Translations under genes and position numbers: made by a program | NCBI GenBank assembly: GCA_007123065.1 | Contig: SKSI01000124.1 | Location: 1-5,508 of the forward strand | DNA: 5,508 nucleotides | Source of the DNA: Bacteroidales bacterium | Lineage (GTDB): Bacteria; Bacteroidota; Bacteroidia; Bacteroidales; UBA7960 | Reading direction: 5' to 3' | Part shown: piece after piece, positions 1 through 5,508 of the stretch | Layout: every line of letters starts with the position of its first letter | How positions within the stretch are numbered: the first letter of the stretch is position 1 | The notes under the pieces: model-generated | Database searches by the model: none | What the model was told of the DNA's origin: nothing | The model's input: the letters and a program-made list of their open reading frames with translations, nothing else

Positions 1-402
1 AGTGTACAACTTTATTGGTAAGATTTGCCTTGTATGAGTATGAAATTGACTGGAAGGACAGTTATGGCGCATTATTCTCAGCTTATCGGTTTACCGGAAT
101 GTGTTTCGATTGAAGATGAGGTGCTGCATTTTCGGGGTTGCGGGGTTTATGTGTGAGAATGATCAACAAAAAGCAAATGCGCTCAATAAGTGGTCTGCTT
201 TTTTGTATTTTGATGAACCTCTTTATGATATTTATCCCCATTAAATACAACTATAGCGGGAGGCTTCACAGAAATTAATTTAATATTTGTCTGACACTAA
301 TAAAATTTTTATTATATTTACAAATACCAATGAACAATATTTAATCGGATGAATTAATTATAATAGGTATTTATTGTCACATACATAATAAAACTGATCA
401 TT
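1..402. other. upstream region without an identifiable gene; short open frames and AT-rich leader
   Basis: No known gene is recognisable here. On the + strand, one frame is open from the window edge to a stop at 108-110 and could be the tail of an upstream gene, but I do not recognise it. A second frame runs from an ATG at 34 to a stop at 154-156 (40 codons). A third is open from 117 to the stop at 276-278. Its ATG at 159 would give a 39-residue peptide with one hydrophobic stretch (residues 10-28). None has a convincing ribosome binding site. The region may be degraded coding sequence or simple intergenic DNA. From about 270 the base composition becomes strongly AT-rich, as expected for the promoter and leader of the gene at 403. 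Confidence 0.6.
313..320 (+). promoter_or_regulatory. weak candidate -7 promoter element for the lipoprotein/OmpA unit
   Basis: TATATTTA matches the Bacteroidota -7 consensus TAnnTTTG at all but the last base. A TTTG at 286-289 could serve as the -33 element, but the gap of 23 bases is longer than the usual 19-21. A rival candidate, AATATTTG at 282-289, also has one mismatch. In such AT-rich DNA either could be chance. The leader would be roughly 75-105 bases long. Confidence 0.25.
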
Positions 403-1878
403 ATGAAACATATTTACAAATTTGCAAGGATGCATCAGGTGTTATCTGGCAAAACGGACGTTAAAAAACAACTACGCGTCTTACTGGCCATGATGGTTCC
501 GTTTTTGATTTTAAGTGCCTGTATGGATGATGATTTTGACGGCGAACTAAGAGATGTTTGCCCCAAGATAGAAAACCATACTCCGGGTACATTGGATGAA
601 AGTGTTCCGCTAAACAGCGATATCACCATCCTTTTTAATAAAGAAATGAAACCTGAAAGTTTTAATGAAAGCACCTTTATCGTGCGTGATGCGAATGGAG
701 CAATCGCCGGCAATATTAGTTATGCCAATAAAGAGGCTACATTCGTTCCTACAGCTTATCTTCCGGAACTATCTGATATTACTGTAGAGATTACTACAGA
801 GGTATATGACCTCTATGACTTCACGATTGAAGAGGCCTATCAGTGGACGTTCTCTACCGGTACCCTGGATGATATTTCATCTCCTTATGTGGTCACAACA
901 ATACCAGATGATGGCGAAGAAGACGTTTTTGTTACAACGACTATCTCGGCCATCTTTAATGAAGCTTTGGATCCTTCATCTGTTGGATCAGAAAGCCTTT
1001 CGCTCACAAACCTTGATAATGGCCAGAGCATTGTCGGAACAGTTTCCTATTCTGATATGGTTATTACCTTTACACCGGCTCAGGACCTTGATTATGATAC
1101 CAACTATGAAGCAGTTGTTGCAGCAGGTGTTGCAGACACAAACGGAAATGTTTTTGAGCAGGAATATTTATGGCAGTTCAAAACAGCCGAAGAGGTATTT
1201 GATGAAGTTTTTCTGCCACTAAATATTGGAGAAATTAGTGGATATGCCATCCTTTCAGGTTCCTATATTAATAACCTTGAAGGCCAAACGTTGATAACAG
1301 GAGATGTTGGTATTTATCCTGGTGTGATATCAGACATCACCGGCATAGCAGCTGGCGATGTGGACGGTGTGATATATGCAACAGAAGCTGATCCCATTCC
1401 CGGTTTGCCACAAAAACTTATCAGGGATAAACTCATTCTTAAGCAAGCATACATGAATGCCGAGGATGCAGATGATCCGGCGCCACAGTTCCTTTCCGGT
1501 GACCAGGGTGGCAAAACCCTGACCTCTGGAATTTATAGTGCGCATACACTTAACATATTTGACGGTGACCTCATTCTCGACGCCGCAGGAAATCCATATG
1601 CATTCTGGATCTTCCAGGTAGAATCACTGCTTGAGACAGGTGGAACGGGAGGAAATATCATACTGACAGGTGGTGCTGATCCCGAGCGCATTTTCTGGCA
1701 GGTGGGTGTCCGCGAAGTTATGGGTCCCAATGTACTGATTGGAGAAAATACCGAATTTGTTGGTACAATTCTTTCAAAACAAGGTATCAGTGTGAAATCA
1801 GGTGCAAGTGTTACCGGTCGCTTGATGGTTAAAGATGGTGGCGTAAGACTAAGAAATGCAACCATCGCAATTCCCTGA
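403..1878 (+). CDS. surface lipoprotein with two Big_5 Ig-like domains and a C-terminal DUF3494 ice-binding-like domain
   Basis: This 491-residue protein is exported and lipidated. Basic residues at 21-25 precede a hydrophobic core ending in the lipobox LSAC, so Cys40 is the expected lipidation site. The MDDDFDGE that follows resembles the acidic lipoprotein export signal that sends Bacteroidota lipoproteins to the cell surface. Two Ig-like repeats of the Big_5 type follow, about 54-152 and 161-261, each with the P-x-D-x-x-x-V opening, an I-x-x-x-F-N-x-x-(M/L) strand and a W-x-F-x-T end. Residues about 276-491 form a DUF3494 domain: GYAILSG, ITGDVGIYPG, FWIFQV, IFWQVG, FVGTILS and a closing G-R-L-M-V repeat. 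DUF3494 includes ice-binding proteins with a beta-solenoid fold, but also members without shown ice activity, so ice binding is an inference. Met1 is used as the start; Met10 (ATG at 430) would give a more usual 30-residue signal. It is probably cotranscribed with the OmpA gene 38 bases downstream. Confidence 0.9.
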   Translation: MKHIYKFARMHQVLSGKTDVKKQLRVLLAMMVPFLILSACMDDDFDGELRDVCPKIENHTPGTLDESVPLNSDITILFNKEMKPESFNESTFIVRDANGAIAGNISYANKEATFVPTAYLPELSDITVEITTEVYDLYDFTIEEAYQWTFSTGTLDDISSPYVVTTIPDDGEEDVFVTTTISAIFNEALDPSSVGSESLSLTNLDNGQSIVGTVSYSDMVITFTPAQDLDYDTNYEAVVAAGVADTNGNVFEQEYLWQFKTAEEVFDEVFLPLNIGEISGYAILSGSYINNLEGQTLITGDVGIYPGVISDITGIAAGDVDGVIYATEADPIPGLPQKLIRDKLILKQAYMNAEDADDPAPQFLSGDQGGKTLTSGIYSAHTLNIFDGDLILDAAGNPYAFWIFQVESLLETGGTGGNIILTGGADPERIFWQVGVREVMGPNVLIGENTEFVGTILSKQGISVKSGASVTGRLMVKDGGVRLRNATIAIP

Positions 1879-1916
1879 CCCGAAGACATGTATGGATTCA
1901 AAAAAAAGAAAAAGAC

Positions 1917-4001
1917 ATGAAAACACACAAATATAATCTCGATAAGATGTTGAAAGAAACCAAAATAAATCATATAAGTAAGCTAATGGTATTTAGCCTG
2001 CTCTTTTTGATGCTTGCACCGGTTTTACATGCTCAGGAACAAAATGAGCAGGAAGAAGCCCAACAGGTATATACAATGCCTAAATGGCTTTTTGGAATTG
2101 CCGGAGCAGCCAACTTTAACTTCTATGAAGGGACAACACGGCACCTGAGTGCCGACTCTTACATGGATGGACCTTTTATGGCTCCCGCAGCCTTTCATGA
2201 GGGATCTGGTATTAAACCATATGGTGCCGCTCTTATTGAATATCGTTTAAACGATATGTGGGGAATCAATCTGAATTTTGGATATGACGGGCGCGGCGGT
2301 TTATGGGATGAAATTATGGCCCCATGTGATTGCCCTTCCGAACTGGAAACAAACCTTAGCTATCTGGTTTTTGAACCATCGCTTAAGTTTGCTCCATTCC
2401 GCAAAAATTTTCACATTTTTGCAGGTCCGAGGCTAAGTTATATTTTTAATCACGATTTTACCTATACAAGAGAACAGCAATTTCTGCCCGATATCTGGTC
2501 ACACGAAGCGGAAATGCATGAGATGAACGATCTGCTGATATCCATGCAGGTTGGAGCAGGTTATGACATCATGTTGTCAAAACCGGGCAGACAAACCAAA
2601 TGGCTGTTAACGCCATTTGTGTCTTTCCATCCATATTTTGGACAAGAACCAAGGGGTATAGAAACATGGTCAATTACTACAATAAGGGCAGGCCTCGCAT
2701 TGAAAGTGGGTCGTGGAGTGCCTGTACCATTGCCACCACCGGAACCGCCTCCCATCGTTGAAGAGATTCCGGAGCCGGAAGAAGAACCCGAAATCACAGA
2801 ACCTCCGGTTGCTTTCACAGTCATGGCACCATTATCCGCAGCAACTGTTACCAGCAATGAAGTATATCCTTTGAGAAACTACATCTTCTTCGATGAAGGA
2901 AGCAGCAGCATCCCAAATCGTTATGCTAAGCTAAACCAGGCAGATGCTGAAAGATTTAGCGAAGCGGACCTGCCAAACCGGAATGATATTCGCAGAAACA
3001 ACCTGAGAAACAATCAAATGACCATTTATTACAACCTTTTGAATATTCTGGGTGATCGTATGCGCATTAATCAGAACACTTCCATCACGTTAAGTGGTTC
3101 TTCAGCAGCACAGGGACAAGCTGCAGGTTTACAGCAAGCGGAAGCCGTAAAAGAATATCTTGTTTCAGTTTTCAACATTGACCCGCAAAGAATAACAACA
3201 AGAGGTTCAGACTGGCCGCAAACACGTACATTCAGGCATGACCAGCAGTCAAACCCTGATTTGAGATTAGAAAGTGATCGTAGGGTAGAGATACTGACCA
3301 ACAGCAGTGACCTCCTGATGATCGATGAGGGTCACCTTTCCGGGAAATTGAAGCCGGTTAAGATCTCGTGGCCTGATGTAGACTACACCAAAGATCATAT
3401 TGTTTTTAACCTTTCCAACGCAGAAAGGTATATGAAGGAATGGTTTGTTACACTTACTGACCCCGAAGGCAAGGAGATGGAATTCGGCCCGTATACTTCA
3501 AGCAAAGAACGCGTTTCCGGTGCCGAAGTGCTTGCACAAGGTTCTGCAGGAACCTATCAGGTTGTTATGAGAGGGGTATCTCTTGAAGACTTTGAGTTTA
3601 CACAGGAGAGTACGATAGATCTGCAACCGGAACTGTTTGAAGAAGAAAATGTGGTACACTTTAGCATTTTATTCGATATGGATATGTTTGATATTCCTCG
3701 CGTGTACGAACAATTTCTTGTTGATAATGTTGCACCATATGTCCCCCCAAATGCAATAGTTGTTATACAAGGACATACAGACATTATTGGTACTCCTGAG
3801 TACAACCAGGCGCTGTCGATGCAAAGGGCTAAAAGGGCAAAAGAACTGATTGAGTCAGCATTGATAAGCTATGGAATTACCGATGTTGATTTTGAAGTGG
3901 AAGGCTTTGGAAAGACAGAAGAGGAAACACCTTATCCAAACCAATACCCGGAACAACGCTTCTATAACCGTACAGTGATTATCGACATCACCCCTCGATA
4001 G
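1917..4001 (+). CDS. OmpA-family outer-membrane protein: beta-barrel, Pro/Glu-rich linker, two OmpA-like domains
   Basis: This 694-residue protein should sit in the outer membrane and reach the peptidoglycan. A signal peptide ends near VLHA-QEQ (cleavage about 39/40). Residues about 55-266 alternate like an eight-stranded porin-type barrel. A rigid linker rich in Pro and Glu spans 268-297. Residues about 317-463 form a first OmpA-like domain, opening with LRNYIFFDEGSSSIPNRY and closing with a DRRVEI strand. A beta-rich spacer covers about 465-575. A second OmpA-like domain (about 578-694) holds GHTD (619-622) and LSMQRAKRAKEL. Asp622 and Arg637 have the same 15-residue spacing as the diaminopimelate-binding Asp271/Arg286 of Acinetobacter OmpA, so this domain should bind peptidoglycan. 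The first domain lacks both residues. The ending RFYNRTVIIDI matches what I recall of a Bacteroidota-specific two-domain OmpA family. The start at 1917 follows an A-rich tract; Met11 (1947) is an alternative. A strong terminator follows. Confidence 0.93.
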   Translation: MKTHKYNLDKMLKETKINHISKLMVFSLLFLMLAPVLHAQEQNEQEEAQQVYTMPKWLFGIAGAANFNFYEGTTRHLSADSYMDGPFMAPAAFHEGSGIKPYGAALIEYRLNDMWGINLNFGYDGRGGLWDEIMAPCDCPSELETNLSYLVFEPSLKFAPFRKNFHIFAGPRLSYIFNHDFTYTREQQFLPDIWSHEAEMHEMNDLLISMQVGAGYDIMLSKPGRQTKWLLTPFVSFHPYFGQEPRGIETWSITTIRAGLALKVGRGVPVPLPPPEPPPIVEEIPEPEEEPEITEPPVAFTVMAPLSAATVTSNEVYPLRNYIFFDEGSSSIPNRYAKLNQADAERFSEADLPNRNDIRRNNLRNNQMTIYYNLLNILGDRMRINQNTSITLSGSSAAQGQAAGLQQAEAVKEYLVSVFNIDPQRITTRGSDWPQTRTFRHDQQSNPDLRLESDRRVEILTNSSDLLMIDEGHLSGKLKPVKISWPDVDYTKDHIVFNLSNAERYMKEWFVTLTDPEGKEMEFGPYTSSKERVSGAEVLAQGSAGTYQVVMRGVSLEDFEFTQESTIDLQPELFEEENVVHFSILFDMDMFDIPRVYEQFLVDNVAPYVPPNAIVVIQGHTDIIGTPEYNQALSMQRAKRAKELIESALISYGITDVDFEVEGFGKTEEETPYPNQYPEQRFYNRTVIIDITPR

Positions 4002-4018
4002 GGATGTGCGTATTGGCT

Positions 4019-4041
4019 TGTTTGCTTTTAACAGGCAAACA
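4019..4041 (+). other. small hairpin before the terminator
   Basis: TGTTTGC (4019-4025) can pair with GCAAACA (4035-4041), giving a 7-base-pair stem with a 9-base loop, three bases before the large terminator stem. It lacks its own T tract. It may be chance, or may help protect the 3' end of the OmpA transcript. Confidence 0.35.
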
Positions 4042-4043
4042 GC

Positions 4044-4093
4044 AAAAAAGAGAGTCGCAGCATGTTGAAAAACACACTGCGACTCTCTTTTTT
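4044..4093 (+). terminator. strong intrinsic terminator of the lipoprotein/OmpA unit, probably bidirectional
   Basis: Bases 4044-4060 and 4077-4093 are perfect 17-base reverse complements, with GAGAGTCGCAG as the GC-bearing core and an A6/T6 pair at the base. Inside the 16-base loop, TGTT (4063-4066) can pair with AACA (4071-4074) around a GAAA tetraloop, extending the helix. The T tract on one strand and the matching A tract on the other mean it could stop transcription from both sides. It starts 42 bases after the OmpA stop codon, and no gene overlaps it. Confidence 0.92.
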
Positions 4094-4140
4094 CACCTGA
4101 TTCCTTCTGACAGCAAGAGAGACCTTCTTACTTTCTTTGC

Positions 4141-4148
4141 TATCTTTG
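4141..4148 (+). promoter_or_regulatory. -7 promoter element of the DAHP synthase/chorismate mutase gene
   Basis: TATCTTTG is an exact match to the Bacteroidota -7 consensus TAnnTTTG. It lies 48 bases after the terminator and 13 bases before the ATG at 4162. No clear TTTG is seen at the expected -33 position (about 4116-4121). If used, transcription would begin near 4153, leaving a leader of only about 8-10 bases. The sequence CTTTGC occurs twice (4135-4140 and 4144-4149), the second copy overlapping the element. Confidence 0.55.
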
Positions 4149-4161
4149 CAAAAAAACAACC

Positions 4162-5256
4162 ATGTCCGGAACTGCACAACTGTCTTTTGTCCCACTGGAT
4201 GCCTGGCTGCCGCTGTATCACAACTTTTTGGTAGTTGCAGGCCCCTGCAGCGTAGAGAACAGAGAGCAGCTGGAAACAACGGCTAAAGGACTTGCTCAGC
4301 TGAAAATGGTACCGGTTTTGCGGGCAGGTGTCTGGAAACCCCGTTCCAGACCCGGGCATTTTGAGGGAATCGGCGCAGCTGCGTTGCCATGGCTGCAGGA
4401 AATCAAAAACGAAACCGGACAGCAAGTGGCTGTGGAAGTTGCACAACCCGGACATGCAGAACTATGCCTTAAACACGATATCGATATTCTTTGGCTCGGA
4501 GCCCGTACCAGCGTGAACCCTTTTATGGTAGCAGAAATAGCCGAGGCAATTAAGGGAACTGGCATTGCAGTGATGATTAAAAACCCCGTCAGCCCCGATC
4601 TACAACTATGGATAGGCGCCATCGAAAGAATCTGTAAGGCAGGAACCAATAAGATCATCGCCGTCCATAGGGGTTTTCACGGGTACCATAAAAGCCGGTA
4701 CCGAAATATCCCGTTGTGGAACCTCCCGCTGACTTTGAAAAAGGAACTGCCGGGAATCCCCGTTATCTGCGATCCCAGCCATATTGCCGGAAACCGCAAA
4801 TGGGTCGAAGAAGTAGCTGAAAAGGCAATTGCTCTTAATATGGACGGGCTGATGATCGAATCACATTACAAACCCGATCAAGCCCTGACAGATCCTTTGC
4901 AACAAATCACGCCAGAAGAGCTGCATGGGTTATTAAACAACTTGTTAGCGCCCAGGCAAAAAGAAGAACCCGACCGGATGCTCGAAAAAATCCGCACCCT
5001 GATCGACGACAAAGACCACGAACTGCTTGAACTGCTTGCAGAACGGATGCGCCTGGTTGAAGAGGTCGGTATCATCAAGAATGAAATCAAAACCAGTATC
5101 CTGCAACCCGATAGAAAAAATGAAATCGCAGCCGATCGCAAAGAAAAAGGAATTTCTCTCGGTCTGAAACCCGGTTTTGTTGACAAACTTCTAACGCTGC
5201 TGCATCAGGAATCCGTGCTCATACAGCAACGGCTGCAAAAGAATACAAATAAATAA
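4162..5256 (+). CDS. bifunctional 3-deoxy-7-phosphoheptulonate (DAHP) synthase / chorismate mutase
   Basis: This cytoplasmic enzyme joins the first shikimate step (phosphoenolpyruvate plus erythrose 4-phosphate to DAHP) with conversion of chorismate to prephenate for Phe and Tyr synthesis. Residues about 20-262 form a type I-beta DAHP synthase barrel: AGPCS (26-30), KPRSRPG (59-65), WLGART (111-116), KNPVSPD (140-146), HRGF (169-172), DPSH (204-207) and MIESH (231-235). Cys29, His207, Glu233 and Asp244 fit the metal ligands; the His-Glu-Asp spacing equals that of Thermotoga His272/Glu298/Asp309. Residues about 270-358 are an AroQ-type mutase that aligns without gaps to E. coli P-protein: Arg278, Arg295, Lys306, Arg318 and Gln355 match Arg11, Arg28, Lys39, Arg51 and Gln88. 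The E. coli Asp48 and Glu52 positions are Gln315 and Lys319. The N-terminal ACT-like domain of the Thermotoga enzyme is absent, so control probably works through the mutase domain. The start agrees with Bacteroides homologues as I recall them. Confidence 0.96.
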   Translation: MSGTAQLSFVPLDAWLPLYHNFLVVAGPCSVENREQLETTAKGLAQLKMVPVLRAGVWKPRSRPGHFEGIGAAALPWLQEIKNETGQQVAVEVAQPGHAELCLKHDIDILWLGARTSVNPFMVAEIAEAIKGTGIAVMIKNPVSPDLQLWIGAIERICKAGTNKIIAVHRGFHGYHKSRYRNIPLWNLPLTLKKELPGIPVICDPSHIAGNRKWVEEVAEKAIALNMDGLMIESHYKPDQALTDPLQQITPEELHGLLNNLLAPRQKEEPDRMLEKIRTLIDDKDHELLELLAERMRLVEEVGIIKNEIKTSILQPDRKNEIAADRKEKGISLGLKPGFVDKLLTLLHQESVLIQQRLQKNTNK

Positions 5257-5285
5257 ACCCATCTGCGGACGATAAATAAGAGAAT

Positions 5286-5508
5286 ATGACACTTTCTGAC
5301 AATATACCTAAGCTTACCGACATTGCATCGCTTGGAGAATTTGGACTGATTGACCGCCTGGCCGGAAAGATAAAGGCCAAAAACCCGGAAACTATCAAAG
5401 GAGTTGGCGATGATGCCGCAGTTCTGGATCATGGCGGTCAATGTGCCATCATTACAAAAGACCTGCTGGTGGAAGGAGTCCATTTCGATATGGTCTATAC
5501 CCCGATAA
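5286..5508 (+). CDS. thiL: thiamine-monophosphate kinase ThiL, N-terminal part (cut by window end)
   Basis: The first 74 codons are present and the frame is still open at the last base. ThiL phosphorylates thiamine monophosphate with ATP to give thiamine diphosphate, the active cofactor, in the cytoplasm. The visible part has the family's opening: LGEFGLIDRL (16-25), then GVGDDAAVL (39-47) with the acidic residues that bind Mg-ATP, then TKDLLVEGVHFDMVYTPI (57-74), the usual T-(T/K)-D-x-L-V-E-G-V-H-F segment. Full family members are about 320-350 residues, so roughly three quarters of the gene lies outside. It begins 29 bases after the DAHP synthase stop, with no hairpin between and a weak AAGAGA just upstream, so the two are probably cotranscribed. 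I see no thiamine riboswitch in the short gap. Confidence 0.93.
   Translation, partial: MTLSDNIPKLTDIASLGEFGLIDRLAGKIKAKNPETIKGVGDDAAVLDHGGQCAIITKDLLVEGVHFDMVYTPI

Noticed and set aside
83..241. 52-codon minus-strand open frame in the upstream region
   Set aside because: The product is basic and resembles nothing I know, with no ribosome binding site; chance is the simplest explanation.
1..402. possible insertion-sequence remnant
   Set aside because: No terminal inverted repeats, target-site duplication or transposase catalytic motif can be seen; the faint resemblance in one short frame is not enough to call it.
806..1222. 138-codon + strand open frame inside the lipoprotein gene
   Set aside because: It is a shifted frame through both Ig-like repeats; the true frame has clear domain signatures throughout.
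1533..1973. 146-codon open frame on the minus strand
   Set aside because: It lies antisense across the DUF3494 coding region and the gap to the OmpA gene, and its product is Pro/Ser-rich with no recognisable domain. Other minus-strand frames (435-713, 2561-2857, 4093-4455, 4878-5186) are likewise shadows of well-identified genes.
4004..4234. 76-codon + strand open frame between the OmpA and DAHP synthase genes
   Set aside because: It reads straight through the strong terminator hairpin and into the DAHP synthase gene in another frame, and has no recognisable domain.
1..5508. defence system, CRISPR array, tRNA/rRNA or riboswitch
   Set aside because: No regularly spaced repeats, no cloverleaf or conserved aptamer sequence, and no nuclease, helicase or toxin domain was found; all long frames are explained by envelope or metabolic genes.

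Overview
The window looks like ordinary chromosomal DNA from a member of the Bacteroidota, probably Bacteroidales-like; genus cannot be read from the sequence. The evidence is a lipoprotein whose lipidated Cys is followed at once by an acidic export signal, an OmpA-family protein with the two-domain layout I associate with this phylum, A-rich translation starts without a clear Shine-Dalgarno, a TAnnTTTG-type -7 promoter element, and a DAHP synthase with a C-terminal chorismate mutase.

All four recognised genes lie on the + strand. Positions 1-402 hold no gene I can name. They contain a few short open frames and an AT-rich stretch that probably carries the promoter of the next gene. Positions 403-4001 form a two-gene unit with a 38-base gap: a lipoprotein with two Big_5-type Ig-like domains and a C-terminal DUF3494 (ice-binding-like) domain, then an outer-membrane protein with a beta-barrel, a Pro/Glu-rich linker and two OmpA-like domains. 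A strong, nearly symmetric hairpin terminator (4044-4093) ends the unit.

A good -7 promoter element at 4141-4148 then starts a second unit: bifunctional DAHP synthase/chorismate mutase (4162-5256), followed after 29 bases by thiL (thiamine-monophosphate kinase), which the window edge cuts at 74 codons.

The first unit is best read as a cell-surface module: an exported lipoprotein that may bind ice or another surface, encoded with an envelope protein that can anchor to peptidoglycan. The second unit is housekeeping: the first step of the shikimate pathway joined to the phenylalanine/tyrosine branch point, then cofactor synthesis. I found no mobile element, CRISPR array, RNA gene or clearly new system. 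The most interesting items are the lipoprotein/OmpA pairing, the degenerate first OmpA-like domain, and the very short predicted leader of the DAHP synthase transcript.
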